Of a stretch of DNA of 64,000 bases, positions 36,301 to 49,301 are shown piece after piece. Under the pieces are notes generated by a model. That model was not told where the DNA came from, ran no database searches, and saw nothing but the letters and a program-made list of their open reading frames with translations. The position numbers and the translations under genes are program-made. Each line of letters opens with the position of its first letter. Position 1 is the stretch's first letter. The stretch comes from Bryopsis sp. KO-2023 (taxonomy: Eukaryota > Chlorophyta > Ulvophyceae > Bryopsidales > Bryopsidaceae). Where the stretch lies: positions 3,410,001 through 3,474,000 of the forward strand of contig BSYQ01000009.1 in assembly GCA_030272585.1 (NCBI GenBank), given 5' to 3'.

Positions 36301-36747
36301 GAAAAGATCACCCTTTTTCCCCTCCCCCACACCCCTTTTTTCGATTTTTCTTCTCTTTTTAGTTCCCCCCCCCCGTCAATTTCCACCCTTTCCTTATATC
36401 CGATCCACCATTAAAAGAAAAAAGAGGAAAAGAGAAAAAAAAACCATAAAAAAAATTGTTCCCACAAAAGTCAAAACTTTGAATCACGTTGGCCAACACA
36501 ATCCCAAGACAAATGCGACAAATGTATACATATTTCTTTTTTTTTTCTGAAATTCTGTTCTTTCTTGGGGGGATAAGACATGAAAATCGATATCCCCAAG
36601 ACCTTCCCTACCCCATGCAGTTTGAATAACGAACATACATATATGTGCATATATACAAAAGTGTTGAATGCAATCGCATTTAAAATCCAGTACAAATCAA
36701 TTGGAGAGGAAGTGTGAGCAAAAACAAAGGCCACACTAAAGACAAAA
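33333..36747. other. 3.4-kb intergenic region with degenerate repeats
   Basis: No gene is supported. At about 33765-34010 a loose GGGGCCACA word recurs (for example 33772 and 33952), in two related copies of ttggggccacaaaaggg. The word caaatgtgga occurs three times between 34070 and 34470. TGAT-type runs occur at 34325-34342 and 34860-34882. From 35100 to 36700 it is AT-rich homopolymer sequence, probably including the ZIP 3' flank. Confidence 0.5.
34711..34763. repeat. Two-copy tandem duplication, about 28-bp unit
   Basis: The word aatgcagaatcacccaatat occurs twice head to tail, joined by a short TA-rich spacer. It looks like a local replication-slippage duplication. Confidence 0.8.
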
Positions 36748-39700
36748 TCACAACTCGTGCTCATGGGGAATCAATTGCAAAATGCTCAAAAGCAGCGTTC
36801 CCAAAGCCATCGCCAGATACTTTGCCTTCCGAACGCTTTGGCTTTCCTCTACAGCATCCCCTTCTCCGTTGCTCCTACCGAATTCATCGGCCACCACTTC
36901 GAATGCACCGATGTATATGAAAACGCCGGTGGCTAGTCCATTCAGAATCAGAACCACCAGGGCAGGGACCCCCGAGAATGCATAGCTGCAGACAATTCCA
37001 ACAGGGGCAACGAGAGCGAACATTCCCATCAATATCAGCACCTGAATCGAGGTGGGAAAAAAACCCGTAGAAAGAACTGGTAAAGACAAACAAGGAACAC
37101 ACCAGCAAAAAACAAATAAAACTAAATTAATTAATTAAAAAATAAAAAAATACTACGATTTCTTGAGAAACCTCAAAGCAAAAGAAGAGCTGAAAAAAGG
37201 AGCTCAAGTGACGCATCAGAAGTCAGAAGAAATGAAACATTTTTTTTCTCATTCCAGACACCCTCCCCGGCGTCATTCAACCTTCATTCCCTCTCTGTTG
37301 GCACACATCCAAAACGATTTCGAAAGAGTGCATGAGAACTGCCATCATCTAAAAATCACCAAACGAGGAACAATGGTGATCCCCACCTTGATGCGGACCG
37401 TTTGCTCTTTTTTGGGGGGTGGGTTCTGGGGTTTCTTGTTTCTCAAACCAACCTGTCTTTTGGAAGCATTGCTCCTTACTAATCTGGCAGCCAGGGCCAT
37501 CGATGCGACTCCCTTGTGGCTGCCCATAGATGCAAACTGCAAAAGAACCCCATGTCGCCCATCCTGAAAGAGACCCCACAGACCAAACATCAACGCCAGC
37601 AACCAAAGCAGTGCTTAATCTTAGTTTGCGGGTATTCAATTTCCACATAATGAAACAAAAACAGGAATTCACAGAACAGGTAATGGGTGTTGGATTTAAG
37701 CATTTAGATTTAAGATTTAAGGATTTATTATTTTATTTATTTTCAGGATTTATTTTATTTTATTTCTGTGTGAAGTCGGATCAGTGGATGTGCTCTTTTT
37801 GAAGCACTGCTGTAACTGGTGGTCAGGGTATTTGGGATTTATGTGTTTGTAAAAATTCCACTCAAGAGCGTCGGCTACGTTCTCACGTCCAATCCTAATG
37901 ACACCGCTTCCAAGAGTGCATGGACAAACACCGCCATGAACAACACCATCGGGGCTTTTATCCGAGCCCAACCCAAGTGAGCATCTTTTCTGCTGTGTTT
38001 GCTGCTTTTGCTGCTTTGAATTTCCCTCCTTCTCGAGCTTCTGGACCTCGCATTGTTCGTAATTTTCACCGAGCTCGACACTGTGTTGGTCGCTTGGTTG
38101 GCCGACAGATCCACGTCCTCTTTTTCGATTCCACACACTACTCGATCGACGTAAAACATCAACAAAAAGCCACCCAGAACCATGGCGCTTCCCAAAGAAT
38201 AGTTGTTTTTTAGAGGTTTGAGCTCTTCTTCGGATTCCGCTACGATGGGGATCATGTGAACGAACCCTGTTCCATATGCCAAAATAAAAGATGTTGAAAA
38301 AAAACCAACAAAAAGCTGAAAATCTGTCTGACATGCATTTGCTTGCACGTATGCCAGATATTCTCATTTAAAAAAACAGTTCACGGAAGAAGGGTTTTTT
38401 TTCCCCCCTGGCTTTTGCCCCTCAGCTTTTGGACAGCGATTGGCTCTCCCCCCCCCAAAAAAAAAATATATATATATATATTGAAAAGAGAGGTGAAACT
38501 TGCTTCTAGTCATTGTTTTTTCACACGAAGGCATGTACCCGCAGACAGAAAGATTCCTCCGGAGAATGAGTTCAGAATGGACAGCCAAACTTTGAATTGT
38601 TCAAATCGGCCGACGACAAAAGGCACCAAGGCTCCAATGATGGCTTCGACGAAAAGCACCACCGCTGCCACGACCTTCAATAATTCTGTGCTCTCCTCTT
38701 CAACGGCATGCTCATGGCCGTCAATCTCTTCCCCAGTGTACAGTTCACACCCAGGTTCCAACTGAGCCCAACAAAAAACAGTATTCTTCACACTCCCCTT
38801 CACATCAATTTCCTTTCCCAAATATTTCTAACGCTTGGGCAGAGAAGTCCAATCATGCTTGCGGATCCAGTGAGAATGTAACCTTGCCAATTAGTACATG
38901 AGCTGCTGTGGAAAAACAGGTACAATTAAAGCTTAAAGCATTACCCCCTTCCCCGAAAAAAAAAGGTACAATAAAATAAGAATTCCTTAATTCAAGGGAA
39001 TTTTCTCTCCCTTGCACACCAACCTGGCACATCATGATCATTGGGCATGCGATCTCAAACCCAGTGACGTTCAACGCCCCGTACAGCCCAAATCTTGAAA
39101 CCATCATCGCGGGCGTCACCAATCTCTTCGACTCCTTTTCATGGTCATCTTCATGGTCTTCGTCGTGATGCTTCTCCCCACTGTCGTGACTATCCCCATG
39201 ATGATGATCATCCTGACCTTTCTCATCATCATCATCATCATGCTGGCTATGATCGTCATCATCCTCATGATCCCCATGACGATCGTTATCCTCCTCTCCA
39301 TGATGGAGATGTCCGTGCTGTTCTTTGTGAGCTTCGCCATGGTGAGCATGGCATGTATTGTGCCTGCACCAACCCCCAAGAGAGAATCGTCAGAAAAAAA
39401 AAACTGTTTTGGGAGACCTCACATTCTTGGATCGCTGAAAAACAGCTTGAAGTCTGTGGACTGATTTTCAGTGTGATGCCTCGCTTCACGAGATTGGTTT
39501 AGACTGGAAAGAAGGGTGAATCACTCTTGTGTGGAAGTCGTGGTCATGACTTCCACACAAGAGATCATAAATTGAATCGACCAAATGGCCCTGGGGTTGA
39601 TCAACGACCTCATTGGATAGATTAGAGAAAGAGTTCACAGACAAATTGCTGCTTACTCCAGGTGCTCGAGGAGGAATGAGATCTCGTGTTTGTCGATGTG

Positions 39701-40006
39701 CCCGTCCGTCCCCCAGTGCTCGAGCAAGTGCTGGGCGGGGGTTTCGTCGAAAATGTGCTCCGCGTGCTCATCCTCGCCGTGCTCCTGGGGCTCCCACATG
39801 TCATCCATTTCATTTTCTTGCTGGAGCTCGCCATTCACAGCCGCATCATGATCTCGATCGTCAGGAGTCTTCGTGGATTGATTCGTTTCGTTTTTCGGGT
39901 TGTCGATGCGGGGGGTCGGGTGATCCTCGGTCGAATTCCTCGCACCGCCACAGATAGCGACCAGAGCCAGGAACGTAACGCACAAAACCAACCAACGATT
40001 GCCCAT
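36748..40006 (-). CDS. ZIP-family metal ion transporter with His/Asp-rich ectodomain segment
   Basis: Exons read from minus: 40006-39657, 39363-about 39024, a short exon near 38908-38830, 38761-38539, 38266-37887, 37563-37453 and 37041-36748 (TGA). The protein opens with a signal peptide (MGNRWLVLCVTFLALVAICGG). An EF-hand-like stretch follows (HWGTDGHIDKHEISFLLEHL), then about 70 residues that are roughly half His and Asp/Glu. The ZIP core has GGIFLSAGFVHMIP, the metal-site helix HALLEAVSLG, the second helix SHKGVASMALAARL, and a final helix GLATGVFIYIGAFEVV. ZIPs bring zinc, iron or manganese into the cytosol. The junction around the third exon is unresolved: the obvious CAG donor at 39024 breaks the frame. 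Two repairs are possible, a donor at GAT|GTGCCA or at GTTG|GTGTGC. Total is about 560-580 residues. Confidence 0.82.
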
Positions 40007-40466
40007 GATTGCAAGCCGATGCGCGTCTCGAACAGCGATCCGCTGAAGGCCGATGAAGTTCTCGGCCCGCGTTGTTTGGGAAAACAAGCTGAAACCACAC
40101 AACCAGGGACAAGAAACACCACAATCGGTTCATGCACGATGCCCGGTATGGCGGCGACTCCTGCAATTGAGCCACAAGCTCAGAAGATCGACAGAGAGCG
40201 CGCGGTATGTGGGGAAGATCCGTCAACCGCTTTCCAGTTTTTTAAAAAGACAGACAGACAAGGTACGCCATCGGCACGTCTCGAGCTTTGCGGAAGGGTG
40301 GTATCGATTGATCATGTCCCGTCGAGTGAAAGCACAATTCAAGGCACAACGTGTAAAACACATGGAAAATTGATCCATGTGCTCATATACCGCACATGCA
40401 CAATTCAATTCGCTACTACGCAATTGCAACTGTCATATTTGTCGATCATGACGAGATTGAAACGGA

Positions 40467-40499
<33 letters not shown>

Positions 40500-41035
40500 C
40501 GGACAAACGAAGAGTTCGTACGACGTCGTGGAACGTCCAGAAATTGGAGTGGTCGGAAATTGAAGCTGTTTCTGTTTCGTGCATTCCCCCCCCCACAGCA
40601 ACAGCAGACAGCAGCGTTTTCCGGACCAAGCTTCCAGGTGGGTTGAGGGTATCACAGGGAATTGGCGTGGCGTCCATGAGGATTGGGGGTTGGACTGCGT
40701 TTGATTGTGCGCAAACGTCTTCGTTGCAGTTGGGGAACTCGATCCCTGGCTGATGTCTAATGTCTAGCGCTCTAGCGTTTAGGGGAAGAGGCAAAAAAAT
40801 ATTCCAGCCTCTCCATCAATACAATTCCCCACACCAGGCGCGGATCTGCACGATCAGCTGGTTTTAAAATCGTCAGGCTTAGGGCAACGGGACCATGGAA
40901 GCCAACAAACATTTGTACGCTTCTCCTTGGGTGGGTTGGTTGGAGAAACCGATAGATGTGGTAAACCTGTGGCTGTGCCTTGTGTTTTTCAGTGCCCTGT
41001 AGAAAATCCTCCCCAGCAGCTGTTGTTTTTGAGCA
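40007..41035. promoter_or_regulatory. Divergent intergenic region between ZIP and SnoaL-like genes
   Basis: Carries the promoters of both flanking genes. It includes an uninterrupted A run of about 28 bases at 40470-40497 and a C run near 40586. A possible 5'-UTR intron acceptor (gtttttcag, about 40984-40992) precedes the downstream start. No other gene seen. Confidence 0.4.
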
Positions 41036-41692
41036 ATGATGAAGTCCGCCATGCCACTGGAATCCAACTCCACCCTCAAGCTGAGCTACAGGACAGTTGG
41101 CAGCAAGTCCGGAGCTCAATTTCGGCAAGAAATGAGGATGGCTTCCTCTGCAGACCTCCGGCCGGTAAAATCTAAGGCGATATCGATTCCCAGAGAGAGA
41201 AAAATCATAGGCCGGTCTTCGGAAGTTCAGGCATCCCGATTGCCGGTGGCTGCTGCTGTCGCCACGGAGCCCGAAATCGCATTCACCGAGCTCATGCAGA
41301 GGAACTCCTATCTCTGGTTCGAAGCAGAGCTCCAAGAAGACCCCCCCCTCGATGATTTCGTGTCCCCCAGATGCGTATTCACCGATAAAATGAACGGGTG
41401 GGTGTTCAGGGGAAGGGATGCTATCAAGGAGAGAATGGCGGATTTCAATCGTGCCTACCCCGATTTTGAGCTGTCGTTGCTGGATGTGATGCTGAATGTG
41501 GATGGGAAAAGCGCTGCATGTCATTGGGCCGGAACTGGGACAAATTTAGGTCCGGTGGGGAAAACCGGGCCGAGTGGTTCGAGGAGCAGGTTTTCGGGAG
41601 TTCATTTGTTCACTTTCGACTCGAACGCCAATATTATTGATGTTCTGGCCTACAGAGAAATCGCCTCGGAGGAACAAAAATTTAGCTATTGA
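41036..41692 (+). CDS. NTF2/SnoaL-like fold protein
   Basis: A single exon of 218 residues beginning with two ATG codons. Residues from about 85 to 210 fit the small cone-shaped NTF2/SnoaL-like fold: a helix ending in WFEAELQEDPPLDDF, then CVFTDKMNGWVFRGRDAIKERM, FNRAYPDFEL, a strand ending CHWAGTGTNLGP, and SGVHLFTFDSNANIIDVLAYRE. These folds bind small molecules and include cyclases, isomerases and proteins of unknown role. No catalytic residue can be assigned safely. The first 80 residues are rich in Ser, Arg and Lys with almost no acidic residues, which would suit an organelle targeting peptide. Confidence 0.75.
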   Translation: MMKSAMPLESNSTLKLSYRTVGSKSGAQFRQEMRMASSADLRPVKSKAISIPRERKIIGRSSEVQASRLPVAAAVATEPEIAFTELMQRNSYLWFEAELQEDPPLDDFVSPRCVFTDKMNGWVFRGRDAIKERMADFNRAYPDFELSLLDVMLNVDGKSAACHWAGTGTNLGPVGKTGPSGSRSRFSGVHLFTFDSNANIIDVLAYREIASEEQKFSY

Positions 41693-43241
41693 TTTCACTT
41701 CAATTAAAAGGGGAAACCATACATGTGTGGTGGAATATTAACGAGAGGAAATTTAGAAAAAAGATAAGAAGAGGGGTGAAAACAAAAGGGGGGGAGGATG
41801 TTGCATGGACAAACAAATGAGTGGAAAACGTGTAGTGGGAAAAGGGTGGCGAAAGGAAGGCAATCTACTTGGCAGAGGAGAGCATGCATAGCTTGTGCCC
41901 GTTTCCTCAAAAATTTATCACCGAGTTTCTGGAAAAATTGTTGCTTTTTTTACGTAGTGGGGGCAGGAGAGAAAAAAAAAAGAAAATGCAAGGCATAGCG
42001 GTTTTGATTTTGAGAAAAGAATCAGTGGTTTGTTCGTTTTTTCTTGGTTTTTTTTTTTCAGACTGACGTTACCAAGCTTTTCTTGCCTTTTTCTGTAACA
42101 TTTGGTTCAGAATTCGTTGAAATGTATGAACTCACGAGCATATTTTCAAGGCGGGTGGGAAAAATGTGGCGAGAATAGCAAGAATAGTTTTTTTTTAATC
42201 TTTTTTTTTTTGGCCAGGAATCACCATCCTCTGTTTGCCCATTTCAAGTGTTTGCTTTCTTTTGTTGTGATCCCAACTTCGCCTAACAAGCAGTTTGTTG
42301 TGAAGGAAGGTGGGGGGAGGGTGCATTTGTGTGTCTACGTTATGTACTATCTTCTTTAACCCACAGAAACAGATAGCCTGAATGCTTTGAGGAGGATTTA
42401 TGATATATATTGGTTTCACTGCACAAGGACCAATCGGAAACAAACGAGAATGTGTTTTTCGCAACGTTCGTCATCAATATAAAAATGACCCCAAAAAGTA
42501 TAACCAATGAGTCACTCAAAAGGTCCCTCGTGACTCCAGCCGACAGCATATCAAACAACCCCACAAGTGATGTGTTTGAATTGCTGAGTATTGAGCAGGA
42601 GGGCCAGTTCTAAAAACCATTTCAATCCAAGTAATCAGCCCAGTCGTCTTTTCCTTCAAAACTTTTCGCCACCTCCCTTTCGTGCCACCTCCGGATAAAC
42701 ACATATACCTAAGGAGATGCAATTAATCAGTGAAGAACAAACAAACAAACATCAAATTACATCAAATTAAATCAGTGAAGAAGTGTCCCAGATAGAGCTT
42801 GGAATTGTGGTGATTCTGGGAGGGAACATGGAGGTGACTTGGGACCAAGGTCAGTTGGAGGGGTCGAGTCGTCACCAGAAATACCAGGCTAAAGAAATTG
42901 GGGGAAATGGGGTTTGTTCAGGTGGACAAGAGTTGGAGGTTGGAGATTAGAGATTGAAATGTTTCATTTGCGGGTGGGAAGAATCAGCGCCTGAGCCTGG
43001 CAGTCCCAACGTCGTTTGTTTATTCATCGATGCGAATCTTGTTGATTGGTTTCGCCGCTTTTGGTCGGACCTCGTCGTCATTTAGGTCATTAACTTGCAA
43101 ATAGATAATAATGGAGTGCCAGCTATGGGTTAAATCCCGCGCTGGGGCTCGAGAAGGTCACCAATTCGCCTAGACGCTCTCGACCGAGGACTCCTTGTAC
43201 ATTCGCGCGAGAGGGGAGAGCATTTTGAGTCGTCGACCACA
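41693..43241. other. Intergenic, no supported gene
   Basis: SnoaL 3' flank and cyclin promoter side. The word aatcagtgaagaa is repeated at about 42725 and 42770 around a short ACAA/CATCAAATTA patch. A hydrophobic minus-strand frame at 42340-42564 has no supporting splice sites or family match. Confidence 0.45.
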
Positions 43242-46200
43242 ATGAGCGAAGACCCCAAACCTATCGGGGTGGACGTGGCGGTCCCGAAGTTTGCTGTAAA
43301 CCAACAGCGACCTGAAGGGTACGCGAGCGAGAAATCCAAACCTGTTTCTGTCGCTCTTGCTTCGTTTGTCGCTCCTCGGTGGCCCCCCCAGGGAGGGAGC
43401 GGGGGTTTTCGCTCGGAGTTGGGGCATGTAGAGGCTCGCCTGAAGTATTGCCAGCTATCCCATTTTCATCGTTTCTCTTTATCCTCCCAGACCTCGTGGC
43501 GAGAAGGCAATTGGTAGCGGGGAAGGCTCTCAGAAAGGGGTGAGTTTTGTCGCCAGTCAAATCCCGTTCGACTGCGTCGATTACCGCCACGTGGTCCTCA
43601 TCCATGCTTTCGCCAAAACAAGCAGCCTTTTCGAAAATAGTCTCCCCCTGCGGCTGAACAGCGTTGATCCTTCCCTCTTCAGGCTCTAGTCTCCTGCTTG
43701 TTTTCTGAAATGCTAGGGTATTCCGGTGTGTCCCTGAACGCAGAGCGTGTTTTTGGATCGACAGAAGCGTAAGAGGCCCTTGGGCATAAGCCCAGCGAGG
43801 AACGAAGCCAATGTCGGCAGTGTCGGCAGGGAGAATGCGGCCTTGCTGAGAATATACTCCCTCTTCAGCCCCACCATTCGAAAAAATCCCGCCACGGAGG
43901 TGGTCGCGGCTACGAAACTCGAATCTCAGAATGCGAAACCAGTTGCCCGAGAACCCTCCTCCACCGAAACTCCCGTCGAGTCGGAGCCAGCCGGAGGGCT
44001 CCTTCCTCTAACCAACACTGTGAGAGGTCACAGTCGAAAGCAAAGACCCGGAGACAAGCTGGAGCCGATCGAAGAGGATGAGACCTTGGAAATGAAGGAA
44101 AATTGCCCGGACGCGCCTGACATAGATTCCGTGCACAAGGGCAACCAGTTGTTGTGCTCCTTCTACGCGAAACAAATATTCGATAACTATCAGCGGCGCG
44201 AGCGTATGTTCGTCGTGCCTGCAAATTACCTCAAGCATCAGGTGGGTGACGTCTTTGATCCTTTTTCTCGTCTGCTGGTTACCTCAGCTTAAGTGTGAAG
44301 TGTGACTTAGTACTGGTGGGTTTTTTTTGGTGTCTGTGCTCCATGGCTGTCTCTAGCTACCATGTGAATGGACTGTTTCCTCTGATTTGCTTTCTTTTGC
44401 CATGTGGGCAGTCTCTTTCTTGCTCCCTTTCAATGAATTGTACCGATAATGATGATAACTACTGGTTATTGCATGTGTTGGCTATGGGATGAGTCAATTG
44501 GGGTTCCTTACATGACAGCCAGTCTCTTTCTCGATTGCCCCAGTAATGGGGATTGTCGATCCGCAAATTATTGATTATTGGTCAATTACAATTTTGCCTT
44601 GTATCTGTGTGGCTGCTTAGAAAGAGCGTCGAGTTCAAGTCATAGGCTTTTCTTTTATGTTTTCACAGTGTCTGTCATTTGGGTACTATATTAGAAATGG
44701 GTTTGCTGTAGGATGAGGACGTCGCTCGTGACAGGATCGATGTTGTAGATTGGATTGTCGGGACCCACAGCCAGATGAGGGTGAGCAAATAAAGTGCCAA
44801 ATCTGTTTGCTTTCTGATTCTCTGCCTTAGATTTTTGGCTGGTATTTCCTGTGTTGATTGTTGGAGGGCTGTTTCAGGTTGGGTTTCGTTTTCTCAAGTT
44901 TTCACACAGTATGTGTGTGCTTTGGGGCTGCTGAAGTCGAAACGAATTCGTTGGATCGACCGGGCTGCCTGCCCGCTGGATTGTGGGGAGGGAAGGAACT
45001 GATGTCTTACGATGTTGTGTTGTGGGTGTCTGAAAATTAACCAGTTGAAGATGGAGACGCTGTTCCTGGCGATTAGTTATATGGATCGTTACCTGGCGGT
45101 GAAGAAAATAGCTAGAACTGAATTCCACGTGGTAAGGCCTCTCCAATTTTAGCAAGTGACAGTGTTGATTGTGCAATGAATTGGACTACTATATATATAT
45201 AACTATACTATATATATGTAACTTCTGTGTGGGGCAGATTCACTTCTTTTGTCCGTTGACCCCACCCTCAGCCATGAAGAAAGGAAAAAAAAAACTCTTT
45301 CCCCCCCCCCCCAAAAAAATAAAATAAAATTGGCATGCTGCTATACATGCCAATTTATGCCAATTTCGTTTTTTTTGTTTTTTCTTTCCAGCTCGGCGCA
45401 ACGTGCCTCTTCATGGCTGGTAAATATGAGGAAATGATCGCTCCACGCACGAAAGACATCATCGACCGCATGGACATCACCACCAGCAAGAAATCCATCA
45501 AAACTCGAGACGCAATGCTGGAGCAAGAAAGGAGACTATTCTCAGCATTGGAGGGCTTTTCGGCTCTGCCCACCGTGTATATTTTTGTTCTGCGATATGT
45601 CCAGTAAGTGGTAGAAACCGGAATTGCTCCTTGCACTGGTGACAGCCTCACAAAGTCAAGATTTACCGATAGAGTCTTTCGATGTATAAACCAATGATAT
45701 GATCTGCATGACAGGCTGATTTAGTTCCGTTTTTAGCGCTATTTTTGTTGCATAGGCTGTGAATATTATAGCTAGATTTTTGTTTCTTGACTGAGCATCA
45801 GTCGATGCTTTTCCAATATTTCTCGACCGAAGAACCCAATATCTTTGGAATTAGTGAAAATTGAGCAAAAAGCAGATTTTTAAATCGAAGTTTGCTAAAT
45901 GCAGGGCGGCTGGCTACTTGGATGCGCATGAAGTGACAACGTACTGTATGTATCTGACCGAACTCGTGCTGTATTGCCACCACCTGCAATCGATTCGCCC
46001 ATCGAAACTGGCGGCGGCTATCGTGCTTGCTGCCAGGATTGAAATGCGCGAACCTGATCACTATCCGGCTGCCCTGTGGAGTCACTCGAAGCATTCGTTG
46101 AAATCGGTGCTTCCCATTGCGGAAGAATTGAACACACTCGCCAAGAACCAGGCCAAGAACCAGACTCGTGTAACTCAAGGTGCGTGAGAAATCGTAGTTT

Positions 46201-46647
46201 CTGTTTTCATGTCTTGTTTCTTTTTGTGGAAGGGGGGGGGCGAGGAGGAAATTAATGAAAGATACGTGATGATATCACATGTATTTTATATGTTTGTTGA
46301 ATAAATTGTGTGGGATCTCGTTTGAACAACAGAGGGTTGTGGTTAGGACTGGGAAGCTGATCAAAATTCCCACGTTGCTGATTTTCTCAATTGAGTTGAA
46401 TTGGTGAATTGAATTGGTGAATTGAACATTCCCTTTTTCCGTCTTTTTTTTTCTTCCAGGAGGCCACGTCAAGTTCTACTCTGCGAAAAAATATGCTTCC
46501 AGCAAAAAGTACAAAGTGTCTGTGTATGGTTTGACCAAGATTCAGAAAAAGAGAAATCTTAACCCAGCAGTTGCTGAGCCGGAGGTCGATGTGCAGTCCC
46601 GAAAAATCGCGAGGACCGCTGGTGGAGCCAGACTTCGAACAGGATAA
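43242..46647 (+). CDS. B-type (A/B-type) mitotic cyclin
   Basis: Eight exons, 43242-43318, 43491-43539, 43765-44241, 44712-44780, 45046-45132, 45392-45603, 45905-46179 and 46460-46647 (TAA), close in frame to 477 residues. The cyclin box starts near residue 185 with DIDSVHKGNQLLCSFYAKQIFDNY, then VPANYLKHQ, RIDVVDWIVGTH, LFLAISYMDRYL and LGATCLFMAGKYEE. The MRAILVDWL-type cyclin signature is present in altered form. The second fold follows (AAAIVLAARIEM) and the end carries KYSS-like KYASSKKYKVS. Cyclins of this type activate CDK1 at mitosis. The N-terminal 160 residues are unstructured; KRKRPLGISP is the only RxxL-like destruction-box candidate. The first two exons are short and fixed only by phase, so they are less certain. 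Confidence 0.85.
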
Positions 46648-49301
46648 CTGGATGCAAAAGGAGGAAAAAAAAGCTTAAAAAAGGGTTTTTTGTGGGCAAG
46701 CTTCGTGAAGTTTGGAAGGGAAAAGTTTAGCCAAAGATAATATGTAAAGAGAATATGAAATTCAAAATGCTGCGTTTTTTTTTGCGTGTTGGCGAGAGGA
46801 ATTTCACAATCAGAAGAAGGGGGGGGGGGGGCGAGGGGAAAATCAGAGTGTGAGAGATCTATGAGGAGGAAAAAAAAAATCGGGCAGAATGTTGAAATAG
46901 GATAAACAAGACGATACGGTCAAAATTGATTTTATGTCGGCGGATCATATGATATATATACATGCAAATAATTTCTTTTTTCTTTTTTACTTTTTCTCTT
47001 TTGTTTTGAAGAATGGGGGATTGCCGACAGTCTTTTTTTTGTATGTATCCATACATGTATGTAGAGATTCGAGTCTTGTTTGTTTTTTTCTCATTCTTGT
47101 TGGTTGGGAGTTTATCCGAAGAAAAAATTTTCAAAGGGGAGGGGAGTCGCGGAATTCAAAACGCTTCAAAATGGGGGCAAGGAAGAAAAAAGGAAAAAAA
47201 AGAGAGAATTGGAAAGAACCTTTCAGAACATGCGAGCAGAAACTTCAAATCAAAGAAACATTCAATATGTCAAAAGTGTTATGTAAAAAGATATTTGAGA
47301 GGGCAATTCGGGCGGTTGTCCTGTTTTGCTGAAAAAGGGGTGTGGGGGGGGGGATCGCTGAAAAAAAGAAAAAAGAGGAAATCCCTTCCCCGACAGACTA
47401 GGGGTGATGCCAAAAAAGAAAAAAAATTAATAATTCTGGTGACGAAATCCAATTGGAGAAAAGGTGACTTTGAAGAGAGAAAAAAGTAATACACCACCAC
47501 TGTCGCGAATTCCATTTTATTTTCCCTATTTTTTTGGCAGTTCAGTACTTGAACCACCAGTGATATAGGATTGAGAAGAAAAAAGAAATTGATTTTTTTT
47601 TTTTTTTGGAAAGAAAAAAAAATGGAGCAATTGATTTGTGTCCAGGAGAGAAATGAAACAAAATTGTGAAGGGCAATTCAAAAAAATTGACTTGCAAAAC
47701 GGAGAAGAGTGAGATCAAGAGGAAACCAAAAAGTGTGATGGTCTAAGGGAAAAAAAGAGGGTAACAAATGGATGTGATTTGGAGTTCTGTGGGATTGTCT
47801 GAAAATTTATTTTGATTTTAACATGCGATGATATTTCCTGGAGAATTTGCCGTTCAATTTGACGAAGAAGAATTTCGGGAAGCTTTTGTGCAAGAAATGC
47901 CTGTTCCAAAGGGAAAGAAATATCAACATGCATTTCTTTTTTTTTGTACATAGAAAAAAGTCGGAGTATGCATTTTTTCTATAATTATGAACTCGAGCAC
48001 CAACAGAGAGAGAGAGTGCAAAACGCAATCGGCGGAATGATTTTGAGGGCAGTTGTAATTAGAGGAGAAATCAAATATGTTTTGATTTCATGAACTGTAT
48101 CGGTGGATGAATATGTGTGTGTGTGTGTGTATCTGTGCTGTTTTTTTTAGTCGTTCGGTAAGGAGAGGAGTGGGAAAGTTTTGCTTTTTTTTTTCTTGGT
48201 GTCGCTTTGTTCGTATTGTTTTTTGGTGAAGGGGGGGAAAAAAACTACATCCTGGCATCAGGATTTAAAAATATAAATATATGGCAGTAGAAGTAGATGG
48301 CAGTAGAAGGCAGTAGTGTGTGTCTTAAGATGAACGGATCCATTTTTATTTATTTGTTTCTTTTCTGTGTTGTTTGAGTTGGATCCCTCTGCGTGTGCCT
48401 TTTTTTTTGTTCGAATGCAAGTGCCTTTTTTTTTGTTTGAATGCAATTTGCAAGTGGTGGAAGATAGAATAAGTGGGATTTGGGTTGTCTCAAGTGGGGG
48501 TGTGTAATGAGTGTCAGTGTCAGTGTACATAACGAACATATTGTACAGTGGAGAAGACGACGAGTTTGAAGTGCTGCTTTCTAGCTAAATATCAATCTTA
48601 ACTTACTGGAATCATATTTTTCCAAAGTAAACTGATAATTTTGGGATCAGTTTTGATGATACTTCCTGACTATTTTTGAATTTGGGGAAATTTAAATGGA
48701 TGTGCTGGAATGGGATTAGAATTCTTTTTGTACAGGTAGCCTAGGAGCAGATCAAGTACTTTTACAAATATTTCTACATAGATACAAATTATCTGTATGT
48801 ATGAACAGATAACAGATATCGTTTATCGATATTGTGGTAGTGATGTCAGCCCTTCTGTCTATGTGGATTTTTCCTCTGCAACACCCACTAAACCTTAGGA
48901 TGATAAGGATCACAAGGATCACTCACTCAACATTCAGGTACAAGGAACTTATTCCCAACACGTCCCTTTCCCTCTCATCAATTTCTTTATTTCATTTTCA
49001 TTTTTTCACACAGTGAAAGGACAGGTGTGCAGCAACACTCATGTCAGCAAATATGTTAAAAAGCTTTTCTGTCAGGTGGGACATGAAAAAGTCCCACCCA
49101 TACTCGTTGAGAATCATAACACCATCCATTTGATATAGCCCCCTTTTCCCCCTCTCTAAAAATCCATGCATGTTTCAATAAAATCTCTGCTTCCTATGGA
49201 CCCAGACAATCACTTGTCAAGACAGGATTTGACCCCCCACCCCCTCCAAGTGTATATGTCAGCATATGTTTTGTTCCAATAAAATGTAGTTTTGTATCAA
49301 A
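46648..49301. other. 2.65-kb convergent intergenic region
   Basis: Between the cyclin and SHMT stop codons. AT-rich, with G runs near 46818-46832 and 47341-47352, a (TG)n patch at about 48115-48130, and a doubled word gtgcctttttttttgtt at about 48396 and 48421. AATAAA occurs at about 49178 and 49279. No gene supported. Confidence 0.5.

Noticed and set aside
39095..39502. Plus-strand frame rich in His and Asp
   Set aside because: It is the complement of the His/Asp-rich ZIP segment on the minus strand, where splice sites and family context support coding.
42340..42564. Hydrophobic minus-strand frame as a membrane peptide
   Set aside because: No supporting ATG context, splice sites or homology; AT-rich DNA often yields hydrophobic frames.
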